Notes: generated from the letters alone by a model not told the origin. DNA of 32,976 bases from Chloroflexia bacterium (GCA_030446765.1 JAUJMR010000001.1:151177-184152); one strand, 5' to 3'. Counted from the stretch's first letter, positions 1 to 9,170 are shown. Numbers and translations are program-made.

Positions 1-1007
1 GCATCCCGCTGCAACACGGCGTCATCGGCCAGGAGACGCAGGGACCGGGAGGCTTTTTCATGGCACTGCGGTCGGTCCACGTTATGCAAGGCATCATCGC
101 CGATATGGAGGCGGCGTGCCCCCATTCACGGCTTTTCAACTACACGAATCCTGTGAACATAGTCGCCGAGGCGGTTACGCACCATTCCGAGGTCCCGACT
201 GTAAGTCTTTGCGAGGGGCCGATCATCTTCCCACGTGGGCTCGCTCAGCAAGCGGGGCTCGATCCTGAGAAAGTAGGTGCGGCCATGGTCGGGCTCAATC
301 ATAATGGGTGGAGCGCCAGTCCTCGATACGACGGGCAAGACATGATGCCGTTCATTCACGAGGCATGCGCGCAACAATCGCGAGAGCGCGGCGCTGACGC
401 TCGTGACCTGCGCATGCTCCGACTCGCGGATACTATGGACGCGCTACCGGCGTCTTACTGGCAGTATTATTACTATCGGGACGAAGTACTCGCAGAACTT
501 CAGCGCAAGCCAACGACACGGGCCCAGGACATCATGGCGGCTGCGCCCGATTATTGGGCACACTACGAAGAACAGGCACGAACCGATGAGCCGGTGCTGG
601 ACCCTGCCCGCTCACGCGGCGGCATTCACGAGCTCGAACTCGCCTTCGACGTGATGGATGCGATCTATAACGACCGAAACGAGGTCTGGTCCGTGAACGT
701 ACCCAATCGTGGCGCACTGCCCGGTTTCCCGGACGACCTTGTCGTCGAAGTGCCGGCCAGGGTCAGCGCGAACGGCGTTGAACCACTGCCGCAGCCGCCG
801 CTGCCACGCCACGTGGTCGGCCTCGTGGAGATGCTCGCCGAATACCAGGCCCTTACAGCGGAAGCGGCATGGACGGGCGGACGCCGCGAGGCGGTGCGTG
901 CGCTTGCCAGCATCCCGCTCTTCTTCGACATTATCACGGCGGAGCGGCTGTACGACGAGATGGCCGCGGCACATCGCGACCACCTGCCAGAGCGATTGTT
1001 GAGGTAA
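1..1007 (+). CDS. Glycoside hydrolase family 4 (6-phospho-glycosidase/alpha-glycosidase type), 5' partial
   Basis: The reading frame is open from base 3 to the TAA at 1005-1007, so the true start lies outside the window; the ATG at 60 is internal. The translation opens with the GH4 segment GVIGQETQGPGGFFMALR. It continues with FNYTNPVN, then VSLCEGP (position of the metal-binding Cys) and GLNHNGW (position of the metal-binding His). GH4 enzymes cleave glycosides by an NAD- and Mn-dependent redox elimination mechanism in the cytoplasm. The N-terminal Rossmann fold of roughly 100 residues is missing. The C-terminal region (ALASIPLFFD, HRDHLPERL) is typical of the family. Substrate cannot be fixed: 6-phospho-beta-glucosidase and alpha-glucosidase/galacturonidase branches share these motifs. 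The nagB-type gene 3 nt downstream suggests an amino-sugar or chitin/peptidoglycan-derived substrate (inference). Confidence 0.88.
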   Translation, partial: IPLQHGVIGQETQGPGGFFMALRSVHVMQGIIADMEAACPHSRLFNYTNPVNIVAEAVTHHSEVPTVSLCEGPIIFPRGLAQQAGLDPEKVGAAMVGLNHNGWSASPRYDGQDMMPFIHEACAQQSRERGADARDLRMLRLADTMDALPASYWQYYYYRDEVLAELQRKPTTRAQDIMAAAPDYWAHYEEQARTDEPVLDPARSRGGIHELELAFDVMDAIYNDRNEVWSVNVPNRGALPGFPDDLVVEVPARVSANGVEPLPQPPLPRHVVGLVEMLAEYQALTAEAAWTGGRREAVRALASIPLFFDIITAERLYDEMAAAHRDHLPERLLR

Positions 1008-1010
1008 CGT

Positions 1011-1739
1011 GTGGACGTGCTCCAGACCGACGACTACGATGCCCTGAGCCTCGCGGCCGCGGACATCGTCGCGGATACGATTGCCGCGAAACCCGATGCT
1101 GCCGTGGTGCTTGCAACCGGCGACACACCCGTCGGCATGTTTCGGGAGCTTGCGGCCCGGCGCGAACGAGGCGAGCTCGATCTCACTCGCATTCACGTCT
1201 TTCAACTCGACGAGTACCTCGGCATCGGACCAGACGATCGCCGGTCGCTTCTCGGCTGGATGCGACGGGCCTTCCTTGGTCCGCTCGCGCTGCCGGATGA
1301 AAGCCTGACGACACTCCCCGGCGACGCTGACGATCCCCATGCGGCATGTCAGGACTACGCGGACGCTGTGGTCGCGGCGGGTGGATATGACCTCGCGGTG
1401 CTGGGCCTGGGGCCAAACGGTCACCTAGGGTACAATGAGCCACCTTCGGATCCGCTCTCGCCAACGCGCGTCGTCGATCTCACTCCGGAGAGCATAGAGA
1501 GCGCCGCGTACTATTGGGGCAGCACAGACCAGGTGCCACCGCAGGCTCTCACCGCCGGAATGGACTTGCTTCTCGCCGCAAAGCGAATCCTGCTGCTCGT
1601 CTCGGGACCGCACAAACAGACGATCCTCCGCCGCAGCGTCATGGAGCCGCCAAGCCCAGCCGTCCCCGCGTCGTACCTGCAAGGAATCGAAGGCGTGACG
1701 ATCATCGCCGACCGCGCGGCCTGGCCGGACGGGGAGTGA
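1011..1739 (+). CDS. nagB: Glucosamine-6-phosphate deaminase/isomerase (NagB family)
   Basis: The product is 242 aa, the usual NagB length. NagB converts glucosamine-6-phosphate to fructose-6-phosphate and ammonia. Visible motifs are the phosphate-binding LATGDTP (residues 34-40), FQLDEY (64-69, with the catalytic Asp) and GLGPNGHLGYNEP (132-144, with the catalytic His138 and Glu143). Asn occupies the position that is Asp in E. coli NagB, which is common in Gram-positive-type NagB. VPPQALTAG and GPHKQ near the C-terminus match the lid and sugar-phosphate regions. The start is GTG with GAGGT just upstream, inside the end of the GH4 gene. The 3-nt gap indicates an operon with GH4. A 6-phosphogluconolactonase is the family alternative, but the NagB motifs fit better. 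Confidence 0.88.
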   Translation: MDVLQTDDYDALSLAAADIVADTIAAKPDAAVVLATGDTPVGMFRELAARRERGELDLTRIHVFQLDEYLGIGPDDRRSLLGWMRRAFLGPLALPDESLTTLPGDADDPHAACQDYADAVVAAGGYDLAVLGLGPNGHLGYNEPPSDPLSPTRVVDLTPESIESAAYYWGSTDQVPPQALTAGMDLLLAAKRILLLVSGPHKQTILRRSVMEPPSPAVPASYLQGIEGVTIIADRAAWPDGE

Positions 1740-1864
1740 TGTAGGGTCGAATTGTTCTGAGAGGTCACCTTCGTCGAAACAATCGTTATGATCGGTCGTC
1801 CGCGCTGCAAAAGGTTCGTAGTCCATACTGCCGGGAATACGAGCACGAGTGACCTGCCGGGTCT

Positions 1865-1920
1865 AGCACTGCTCCATCTTAACCTGGACCGTAGTCAGAA
1901 ATTAGGCATGGTGCAGTGCT
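1865..1920. repeat. Long-arm inverted repeat upstream of the sugar kinase
   Basis: AGCACTGCTCCAT (1865-1877) is matched at 12 of 13 positions by the reverse complement of ATGGTGCAGTGCT (1908-1920), with a 30-nt spacer. It lies in the 214-bp gap between nagB and the kinase and ends about 20 bp before the kinase Shine-Dalgarno sequence. It could be a two-site operator for a sugar-responsive repressor or a hairpin in the leader. No T-run follows, so an intrinsic terminator is unlikely. Confidence 0.55.
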
Positions 1921-1953
1921 GAGCGTTCGTCCTGCTTCGCACGAGGAGGGCAT

Positions 1954-2946
1954 ATGAGTTACGTGCTCGGCGTTGACGGTGGCAACACCAAGACGATTGC
2001 GCTCGTAGCCACTTTAGATGGCATGATCGTCGGTCGCGCTCGTAGCGGCTGCGGGGACATGTATTACAGAGGCGCAGACCTGGCCCTGGCGAACGTCGAT
2101 GCCGCAGTGCGTGCCGCCTTGGCGCCTGCTGGCTTGCGACCCGAGGACTTACTCGTTGGTGCCTTCAGCTTGGCCAGTGCAGACTGGCCGGAGGACTTCG
2201 CCTATCTCGAGTCAGCTCTACGGGAGCGCGGCTTCGGAAAAACGATCTCCGTGGTTAACGATGCGATGGGCGCACTGCGCGCCGGCTCCCGTGACGGCAC
2301 CGGCGTCTCGGTGGTGTGTGGCACAGGCGCTGGCACTGGTGCGCGCTCGGCGCGTGGCGACACCTGGCATACGAGCTTCTGGCAGGAGGCGGGCGGAGCA
2401 GTCTCCCTCGGTGACAAAGCGTTGCGGGCGGTCTATCGTGCCGATCTTGGCATCGCCCCAGCCACTGCAATTACGGACCTTGTTCTTGAGCACACGGGCC
2501 ACGCCTCCGTGGAGCACCTGCTCCACGCTCTGACAGCGCGGCAGCGAGACAGGACACGCGATGCCGTGTCGATCGGAGGCCTAGCACGAGTGCTGCTTGA
2601 CGCCGCAGCTGCAGGCGATGAGACATCGATCCGGATCGTTCATGCGCACGGTGTTAGCCTGGGCGAGTATGCGCTGGCGGCGGCCCGGCGAGTCGGCATC
2701 GAGCGCGAGCCATTTCAACTCGTGCTCGCTGGTGGGGTACTACGGCACCCGACGCGCGAGCTGATCGACGCGATCGTGTCCCATGTCCGCGAGGGCGCCG
2801 CGGATGTACGCCCCGTGAACAGCAGATTCGAGCCGGCGGTGGGGGCGGTTTTCCTTGCACTGGAGGCTGCGGGTGTGGCGATAGATGATGACCTCATTAG
2901 CCGGCTGGTGCCGACCCTGCCGGAGCCATCCCTTTACTCGACGTGA
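1954..2946 (+). CDS. BadF/BadG/BcrA/BcrD-type ATPase, probable N-acetylglucosamine (hexosamine) kinase
   Basis: The product is 330 aa, the right length for NagK-like kinases of the sugar kinase/Hsp70/actin superfamily. LGVDGGNTKT (residues 5-14) is the phosphate-1 loop, VVNDAMGAL the second, and the Gly-rich CGTGAGTGARS the adenosine/sugar region. WQEAGGAVSLGDKAL matches the NagK sugar-binding stretch, and LAGGVLRHP the C-terminal adenosine motif. ATG is preceded by GAGGAGG at good spacing. It follows GH4 and nagB on the same strand after a 214-bp gap holding an inverted repeat, so it may have its own promoter. The context supports phosphorylation of GlcNAc or a related amino sugar upstream of NagB; this is inference. 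Its last 13 bp overlap the convergent methyltransferase gene. Confidence 0.83.
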   Translation: MSYVLGVDGGNTKTIALVATLDGMIVGRARSGCGDMYYRGADLALANVDAAVRAALAPAGLRPEDLLVGAFSLASADWPEDFAYLESALRERGFGKTISVVNDAMGALRAGSRDGTGVSVVCGTGAGTGARSARGDTWHTSFWQEAGGAVSLGDKALRAVYRADLGIAPATAITDLVLEHTGHASVEHLLHALTARQRDRTRDAVSIGGLARVLLDAAAAGDETSIRIVHAHGVSLGEYALAAARRVGIEREPFQLVLAGGVLRHPTRELIDAIVSHVREGAADVRPVNSRFEPAVGAVFLALEAAGVAIDDDLISRLVPTLPEPSLYST

Positions 2947-3647
2947 GGTATCCGAACCCCGACACCATACTGGAAGTACGTTGCAGTCTGGTGAACAGCA
3001 ACGTCCAACTCAGCCCGTAAGAACCGCGCGGACAAGGACGGGGAGTCGTGATAGTTCTTCACGACCTGGTACTTCTGCCCGTTGGCGAGCGTACGCGCCA
3101 TGATTTGTAGGCTCTCACCAGGTATCCGGTAGTTATCATGCAGCGCCGTGGCCTCGCTAAAGCTGTCGGCAAAGAACAGCAAGCCACCCGGTCGCAGGGC
3201 CCGCGAGACGGTTGCCAGGAACCGATCGAGCCGCTCGACCGGCACGTGCGAGAGCCAGAAGCCGAAGCAGACGGCATCGTACATCCGCTCCGGCTCCCAC
3301 GCGAACAAGTTCGCGATCACATACGTAACTCGCGCATCGCGGACGTTTGCGCGGTTCAACTCCACCATTTCCGGTGAAGCGTCTACCGCCGTCACCGAAC
3401 GAGCCGTGCGCACGAGCCGCCGTGTCCACGTGCCGGTGCCTGGCGCAAGCTCCAGCACGTCTCCGCCGAACGACAATGCGTCGAAAACAGCGTACAGCTC
3501 GTTGACCTCAGCATGCCAACGGGCCGTGTCTTCAGGGTTCCGGTCGTAGCGCCCCCGCCGATACCACCAGTTGTCGTACTCCCGCGCGCGCACGTCATAA
3601 TAGGCGAGCATCTCCTCTAGCGTCTGGTTCGTCACAGGGTCTGTCAC
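2934..3647 (-). CDS. SAM-dependent methyltransferase (class I, methyltransferase-11/25 type)
   Basis: The product is 237 aa from the GTG at 3647. I prefer this start to the TTG at 3668 because GAAGGAGAG lies at optimal distance before the GTG. The SAM-binding motif I is LELAPGTGTWT (residues 65-75). The acidic motif II is VTAVDASPEMV, and post-motif RALRPGGLLFFADS is the usual motif III region. The N-terminus (YYDVRAREYDNWWYRRGRYDR) resembles small-molecule or lipid methyltransferases. The substrate is not predictable. The 3' end overlaps the convergent sugar kinase by 13 bp. The next gene upstream on the same strand begins about 2 kb away, so it is probably monocistronic. Confidence 0.82.
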   Translation of the reverse strand: MTDPVTNQTLEEMLAYYDVRAREYDNWWYRRGRYDRNPEDTARWHAEVNELYAVFDALSFGGDVLELAPGTGTWTRRLVRTARSVTAVDASPEMVELNRANVRDARVTYVIANLFAWEPERMYDAVCFGFWLSHVPVERLDRFLATVSRALRPGGLLFFADSFSEATALHDNYRIPGESLQIMARTLANGQKYQVVKNYHDSPSLSARFLRAELDVAVHQTATYFQYGVGVRIPHVE

Positions 3648-3854
3648 GAGGCTCTCTCCTTCGCGCAATCCTGATCCGTGCGTGGTCTGGTGGTTACCGT
3701 ACCGGTCAGAAGTTGCGGGTCCAGGTGGAGCGGCTTTCGGTCCGGCTCGTGCCCTTCACCGACAACTCTCGGGATAGTGCAAGCGATCTCAGGCGCCGCG
3801 CGGGAAGTTTAACGGTAGCGTATGGCTGTGGCGCAGGGCTTGGCCGGGAGTTGC

Positions 3855-5645
3855 CTAGCTTGCGACCGCCTGGTTGCGATATTGCAGCTCGTACAGCCGG
3901 TAGTAGTACCCGCGATTCGCAAGCAACTCCTGGTGGTTGCCCTCCTCGACGATTCGGCCCTTGTGTAGCACGATGATCCGGTCCACTTTCTGCACGGTCG
4001 AGAGTCGATGCGCGATTATGAAGCTCGTTCTGCCCTGCATGAGCTTTGCCAGGGCATCTTGAATGAGCCCTTCGGTCTCGGTGTCCACAGAGGACGTCGC
4101 CTCGTCAAGCACCAACATGATCTCGGGATTGAACGCGATCGCACGCGCGAACGACAGCAGTTGCTTCTGGCCGACGCTCAGTCCCGCGCCACGCTCGCGC
4201 ACCGGCTCATCATATCCTTGCGGCAACCGTTGAATGAACGAATCGGCGTTGACGTACTTAGCGGCCTGCCGCACACGCTCGTCTGAGATCTCCTCGTTGT
4301 GCAACCGGATGTTGCTCTTAATCGTCCCGCTGAAAAGGAACGGGTCCTGCAGGACCACGCCAATGTGCTTGCGAAGCTCGTACTGCGCGATGTCGCGAAC
4401 GTCCACGCCGTCAACGAGGACCCGTCCCTTCTGCACATCATAGAAGCGTGACATCAAACTGATCATGCTCGTCTTCCCGGCTCCTGTCGCACCGACAAAG
4501 GCGACGCTCTGTCCTGCCTCAACTTTGAACGAGACATCTCGCAGCACCCACTCGTCCTCTTTGTACTGGAACCAGACGTGGTCGAACTCCACGTCGCCGC
4601 GCAACGTTCCGAGCCGTACCGGCTGTGGCTTGTCTCTCAGATCCTCCTCTTCATCGAGCAGCCGGAAGATCCGCTCACTAGACGCCATCGCCGCCTGAAG
4701 CACGTTGTACTTCTCGGAGAGGTCGCGGATCGGCAGGAAGAACCGCTCGACGTACTGCAGAAAGGCGACGAGACCGCCCAGCGTGAGAGTGCCCGCCAGC
4801 ACCCTACCCCCCCCGTACCAGATGATGAGCCCTGTGGAGAGCGCACTGATCAGCCCGACGATCGGGAAGAACAGCGCGAAGTAGAACACCGACTGCATCG
4901 ACGCTTCGCGATAGTCGGCGTTGAGCCCCTGGAACGTGCCGAAGTTGCGGCGCTCCCGGTTGAACAACTGGACGACCGACATGCCACTGATGTTTTCCGC
5001 GATGAAGGAGTTTATGCGGGCAAGTCGGATTCGTGTTGCCCGGAAGGCTGAGCGCATTCGCACCTGTATCTTGAGGCTCGCGAAGACGAGCACCGGCAGT
5101 ACTACGAAGGTGAGCAACGCTAGTTGCCAGTTGAAATACAGGAGAAGAATGGCAATGCCGATTAGCGTGACGCTGTCTCCGATGATCGCGACAATGCCCG
5201 ACGTCAGCAGCTCGTTCAGCGCATCCACGTCGTTCGTCAGCCGCGTCACCAGCCGCCCCACCGGATTCTTGTCAAAGAATGAGAGAGATAGCCGCTGGAC
5301 GTGCCGGAACATCTGTGTCCGGATGTCGTACATGACATACTGGCCGAGCGCGCCGGTCACATACGTCTGTCCGTATCGAAACAGGAACGCGAGAAACAGA
5401 ACGAAGATGTACAGCAGGCAGGCCGTGAGTAGTCCATCCGCCTGTCGGGTCTCGATGTACCGGTCAATAGCCAGCGCGACGATAAAGGGACCAGCAAGGT
5501 CCGCTAGCGATGTTCCCAGCAGGAAAAACAATGCAAGTGCAAGCTGCCGCTTATAGGGGAGCAGGTACTTGAAAAAGCGGCGCATGAGCTGGCTGTCGTA
5601 CGCCTTGCCGAGGATCTCATCTTCGTGCTGGATGCCGACCGCCAC
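3855..5645 (-). CDS. ABC exporter half-transporter (fused TMD-NBD, MsbA/LmrA-like)
   Basis: The product is 596 aa, the standard length for a type IV ABC exporter half. An N-terminal six-helix transmembrane domain spans about residues 25-320. The ATPase follows, with Walker A GATGAGKT (385-392), Q-loop VVLQDPF (Gln433), signature LSVGQ (489-493), Walker B LVLDEA (511-516) and H-loop IIAHRLS (His546). All catalytic residues are present, so it could work as a homodimer. It has no adjacent partner, although related proteins are often encoded in pairs. GTG at 5645 is preceded by AAGGAG with 5-nt spacing. It probably exports a lipid, peptide or drug; the substrate is unknown. The reading frame is intact, unlike the ABC genes at 19401-23104. 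Confidence 0.9.
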   Translation of the reverse strand: MAVGIQHEDEILGKAYDSQLMRRFFKYLLPYKRQLALALFFLLGTSLADLAGPFIVALAIDRYIETRQADGLLTACLLYIFVLFLAFLFRYGQTYVTGALGQYVMYDIRTQMFRHVQRLSLSFFDKNPVGRLVTRLTNDVDALNELLTSGIVAIIGDSVTLIGIAILLLYFNWQLALLTFVVLPVLVFASLKIQVRMRSAFRATRIRLARINSFIAENISGMSVVQLFNRERRNFGTFQGLNADYREASMQSVFYFALFFPIVGLISALSTGLIIWYGGGRVLAGTLTLGGLVAFLQYVERFFLPIRDLSEKYNVLQAAMASSERIFRLLDEEEDLRDKPQPVRLGTLRGDVEFDHVWFQYKEDEWVLRDVSFKVEAGQSVAFVGATGAGKTSMISLMSRFYDVQKGRVLVDGVDVRDIAQYELRKHIGVVLQDPFLFSGTIKSNIRLHNEEISDERVRQAAKYVNADSFIQRLPQGYDEPVRERGAGLSVGQKQLLSFARAIAFNPEIMLVLDEATSSVDTETEGLIQDALAKLMQGRTSFIIAHRLSTVQKVDRIIVLHKGRIVEEGNHQELLANRGYYYRLYELQYRNQAVAS

Positions 5646-5716
5646 AGGTACTCCTTAGTTTGCGGACTAGTGCGACGTTCAGTTCCCGAAAGGCTAGTTC
5701 GCAGGAGCATTACCGC

Positions 5717-5745
5717 TTGGAAGCCAGTTGGTCTGGGTATAAGAT
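5717..5745 (+). promoter_or_regulatory. Possible sigma70-type promoter in the divergent gap 5646-5903
   Basis: TTGGAA (5717-5722) and TAAGAT (5740-5745) are separated by exactly 17 bp and point toward the gene at 5904. Both boxes are imperfect and the distance to the start codon is about 160 bp. I see no other clear signal in this 258-bp divergent gap. Confidence 0.25.
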
Positions 5746-5903
5746 GGGTCTCGCACCTGTGATTGAAGGATGCCGCTCGTGATTAGTTACTCTCATTTTG
5801 CAGGACGAACTATCAGAAGGCAACAAACAATGGACGGGGCGGCCGTGTCTGCACAGGCACACTTGCGCCATAACCATTCCCAAGATGAGCGTTCGGCACG
5901 CCG

Positions 5904-6934
5904 ATGCTGAGGCAGCTTCGGCGCCTTTGCCGCTATATCGAGCCGGCTGACGTGCGGATGCGGGCGCCCTCGATCTACATGGAGAAGCACGGCAGGCTTT
6001 GGGAGGTAGAAGCGGCACGTGAAACGGGGTACGAAGGCGTTGCCTGCGTGGATGACACGGCGCGGCTTGCCGTATTGCTCCTGCGCGCGCACGCCGTCCA
6101 TAGCCTCCCCTGGGCGCTGGAATGGGCGCACGAGAGTCTCGCATTCGTGCTGCATCTGCAGCAGCCAGACGGCAACTTCGTAAACTTCGTGCTCGACTGG
6201 GAGGGCACGCCCAACCTGAACGGTCCTACCAGTGCGGCAGGAGCATCGCCGTGGCTCGCGCGGGCGCTCTGGGCACTGGCTGTGGCGTTCCGTGTGACTG
6301 GCAACGAGCGCTACCGCGAAAGATTTTACGCGGCACTGAATCACCTTGGTGCTAGCGAGTACACTGATGTCCTCGGCCAGGGGTTGATTGCCGTTCTGGA
6401 CATGCATCAAGCTTCTCCTGACCAAGAGTTGGTCGCAGTCGCGAAGCAGCTCGCCGTTCGCGTGAGTGCCTGCCAGCGCAATGGTGTGCTTCTGAATCAT
6501 CCCAACGAGGAGTTTGCCCATCTTTGGGGCCACATCCAGCCAGCGGCGCTCTGTCTGGCAGCAACCGTGTTCGGCACCGCAGCATGGACATCAATTGCGG
6601 TGCGGAGCGTTCAGGAGAGTATCGTGCCAATGGTTCGCCGTGCCTTCGACCAACCGCGAACGCTGGCGTACGACGTGAGCAGCGCCGTGTGCAACCTCGA
6701 CGCGGTCTATGCCGCGACGGGAGCACGCGAATATCGGGCACTTGCCCGCGATGCTCGTGCGTGGTTCCACGGACGGAATAGCGCCGCGGCGCCGGTGTAT
6801 GACCCCGTGCGCAGCATGGTCTTCGACGGCATCGACGGGCGGCGCGTCAACGAAACTCCGGTGCGGAGAGCAACATCGAGGGCGGACTTGCACTGTTCGA
6901 TGAAGTCCCATGGCGCGACTACGACTTCCGCTGA
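5904..6934 (+). pseudogene. Six-hairpin-glycosidase-like (alpha/alpha toroid) protein, frameshifted near the C-terminus
   Basis: The first 317 codons encode a soluble, Trp- and Ala-rich helical repeat protein (ACVDDTARLAVLLLRAH, HLQQPDGNFVNFVLDW, LAYDVSSAVCNLDAVYAATG), typical of alpha/alpha-barrel carbohydrate-active proteins in Chloroflexota. At about 6853-6856 (GAAAC) one base appears to be missing. Adding one A restores VNENSGAESNIEGGLALFDE and a natural stop at 6932-6934. The NSGAES-IE stretch is a conserved ending of this kind of protein (family knowledge from memory). The uncorrected frame instead runs to 6947 with an unrelated basic tail. ATG 5904 has only a weak Shine-Dalgarno sequence, so the start is uncertain. 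Exact substrate unknown. This may be a sequencing error rather than a true pseudogene. Confidence 0.6.
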
Positions 6935-6986
6935 TGATGCGCGTTGAGAAGCGGCGCATGCCGCATACCTGCGGTAGACCGCCGCA

Positions 6987-7768
6987 GTGATCGACGAACC
7001 CAGCCGGCCAGAGATACTCTTTCTGCACGGCATCCCCACGAACGCGGCCTTGTGGCAGCCCGTCATAGACCGCCTTGATGGGGTTCGTGCCGTCGCTCCC
7101 GATCTGCCGGGATACGGTAACGCACCGCGTCCGCGCAATCCTGGCATCTCGGCGTATCATCGCTTCATTAGCGCCGTGTTGGCATCCGAGAGGATGCGCG
7201 CTCCCATACTGGTCGGACACGATCTGGGCGGCTTGTACGCCCTTACCCATGCCATTGCCAATCCGAATCGCCTACGCGCGCTCGTGCTCATGAACACGAC
7301 GATCTACGCCGATCCTCGCGTCTTCTTGGGACTGGTGCCGTTGCTAGCGCCGGGGTTTGGCGAGGCGTATGCGTGGTTCGCCGGCCGGGCTCGCTACCGG
7401 GAGTTGCACCGGCGCGGGCTCGCGAGCATGTATCCTGCTGCGACCCCTGAATCAACGATTCACGACCTCACGGAACCGTACGGCCATACTTCCTCTTGGG
7501 TTGCTGTGTTGCGCTCGTTGCGCGGGCTGAGTCAATTCGCGTTCTGCAGTGGCAGCGTGCAATGCATCAACTGCAACTGCCCATCCTCATCCTATGGGGA
7601 GAGGGCGACCCGTATTTCCCAAAGGCAGTCCCTGAACGCTTATTGCGCGACCTGCCCCGTGCAAAACTCCAGTACATCCCCGACGCTGGGCACTTCCCGA
7701 TGCTCTCGCAACCGGATCTCATTGCGCGCGCCCTGCTTGCGTTCGCAGAAACACTTCCGTCGGAGTGA
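6987..7768 (+). pseudogene. Alpha/beta hydrolase (epoxide hydrolase/haloalkane dehalogenase-like), frameshifted
   Basis: The N-terminal frame, from GTG 6987, has the oxyanion motif FLHGIP and the nucleophile elbow GHDLGG with Asp79 as nucleophile. Asp there fits the epoxide hydrolase/dehalogenase branch rather than Ser esterases. Homology in this frame stops around 7530-7550. It continues in the frame open to 7768, with LPILILWGEGDPYFP (acid Asp) and IPDAGHFPMLSQPD (catalytic His). A net one-base deletion between GLSQF and VLQWQRAMHQL joins the two into a protein of about 260 aa with a complete triad. It lies 53 nt after the stop of the preceding gene. The substrate is unknown, and an intact gene is likely if the indel is a sequence error. 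Confidence 0.68.
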
Positions 7769-8195
7769 GGACGCAAGATGCCCGGAACAGCCGGAGTGCT
7801 GGTGGTACGATGCTGCTGCACCGCAGCCTTTCGGGAAGTACGGTTCACGGCAAAGACAATGAAGCGGCCTCTTCGCGGGTGGCGACCATGCAGTCCCGAG
7901 AGGCAGTCATACTCGGCGGCGCGGTTTGGCCTTGCCATTGCATCTGGTATCCTGAACGGTACACTTCAATCGTTACAAACGGAAAATCGGAGCAGACACA
8001 CCGTCGTCCGATTTCGTGCACATCACGAGCTTCGGACGTCAGCCCTTCTGGTCCTGGCGCCATGGACCACAACGAATGCGCCGGGGCCGGCATTGTGCAT
8101 GTACGCCACGATGCATCGATAACATGTTGTCTGGTCGTTCGGCGTCTCGTGTCCGCTGGCAGCAAGTAGAGTAGTCAACATCAAGGAGCGAACTA
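7769..8195. other. 427-bp gap with no recognisable gene
   Basis: Short open frames on both strands show no family motif, no coding-like composition and no ribosome binding site, apart from AAGGAG at 8183-8188 that serves the next gene. No clear promoter or terminator was found. It may hold the promoter of the PAP2 gene or decayed sequence. Confidence 0.4.
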
Positions 8196-9170
8196 TTGCG
8201 CAGACTCGGAGTGCGCGGGAGGTCGAGCAGCATCTACGTTGCCGGCATCTTCGCCTACCTTCTTGTTCTGAGTCTCATTCAGTTTTTCCGGTCCGGGTTC
8301 CTCATCTGGCCGGACACTTTTATGGTCTTCCTGCTCATCGCGGCAATAGTGATGGGGCATACACGCAGCTTCCTGCGTGACTGGATTCCGTTCGCTATCG
8401 TGCTGTTCGGATGGCAACTGCTGCGCGGATACACGGATAACACCGCCGTTGATGCCGGGATCACCGTCCACGAGACGGATCTCATCGCGGCGGAACGCGC
8501 GCTCTTTGGCGGACACCTGCCTACCGTTGTTCTTCAGCGCGCGCTGTATACCCCAGGCGACGTTCAGTGGTATGACATGCTCGCGGTAGTTCTGTGGGCG
8601 ATGCATTTCGTCCTACCACTGACATTCGCGTACCTGCTCTGGATACAGAATCGAACGCTGTACTGGCGGTTCGTTGCCGCATTACTTACGCTATCCTTCG
8701 CAGCTTTCTTCACGTACGTGCTCTTTCCGGCGGTGCCACCGTGGCTGGCGGCCCAGAACGGCAACATCGTGGAACAGGGCCGACCGGTAGCGGTGCATCT
8801 GCTCAAGACCGAGATCGCGGGACAGATGGAGTTTGGCGGCTCCTTCTCCACCTGGATCTTCAACAAGGGTAACCCGAACCGTATTGCCGCGATGCCGTCG
8901 CTGCACGCCGCCTATCCCACCCTGGTTTGTCTATTCACCATCGCCTACAGGCGACGACTCACGCCGTTCATGGTGGTGTACTGTCTGGCTCTGTGGTTCA
9001 GCATCGTGTACATGGGTGAGCATTACGTGATTGATGCGATAGCCGGTATTGCGTACGCGATTGTTTCATTCTTCGCGGTACGAACCGTCGCTGCCTTTGT
9101 CACGGCTCGCCGAAGCGAGCGCGCTACTCACGCCGAGGCCGAGCTCGATAGCGGGCTGGTCGCGCGGTAG
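8196..9170 (+). CDS. PAP2_3-family membrane phosphatase/phosphotransferase (inositol-phosphoceramide-synthase-like)
   Basis: The product is 324 aa, with about six hydrophobic segments spread over its length. The phosphatase signature is in two parts: MPSLHAAYP (PSLH at residues 234-237) and GEHYVIDAIAG (His276, Asp280). This matches the PAP2_3 branch that contains AUR1/Ipt1-like phosphoinositol transferases. Such proteins act on lipid phosphates or polar head groups at the membrane. TTG 8196 is chosen because AAGGAG sits 7 nt upstream and no better start exists. The two YfhO-type genes follow convergently, so a role in surface lipid or glycan assembly is possible (inference). Confidence 0.78.
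   Translation: MRRLGVRGRSSSIYVAGIFAYLLVLSLIQFFRSGFLIWPDTFMVFLLIAAIVMGHTRSFLRDWIPFAIVLFGWQLLRGYTDNTAVDAGITVHETDLIAAERALFGGHLPTVVLQRALYTPGDVQWYDMLAVVLWAMHFVLPLTFAYLLWIQNRTLYWRFVAALLTLSFAAFFTYVLFPAVPPWLAAQNGNIVEQGRPVAVHLLKTEIAGQMEFGGSFSTWIFNKGNPNRIAAMPSLHAAYPTLVCLFTIAYRRRLTPFMVVYCLALWFSIVYMGEHYVIDAIAGIAYAIVSFFAVRTVAAFVTARRSERATHAEAELDSGLVAR

Noticed and set aside
2934-2946. The 13-bp convergent overlap of the kinase and methyltransferase genes as something unusual
   Set aside because: Short convergent overlaps are common in compact bacterial genomes, and both reading frames look normal.
7765-8169. Two plus-strand ORFs in the gap before the PAP2 gene
   Set aside because: No ribosome binding site, no recognisable motif and odd Cys/Thr-rich composition.
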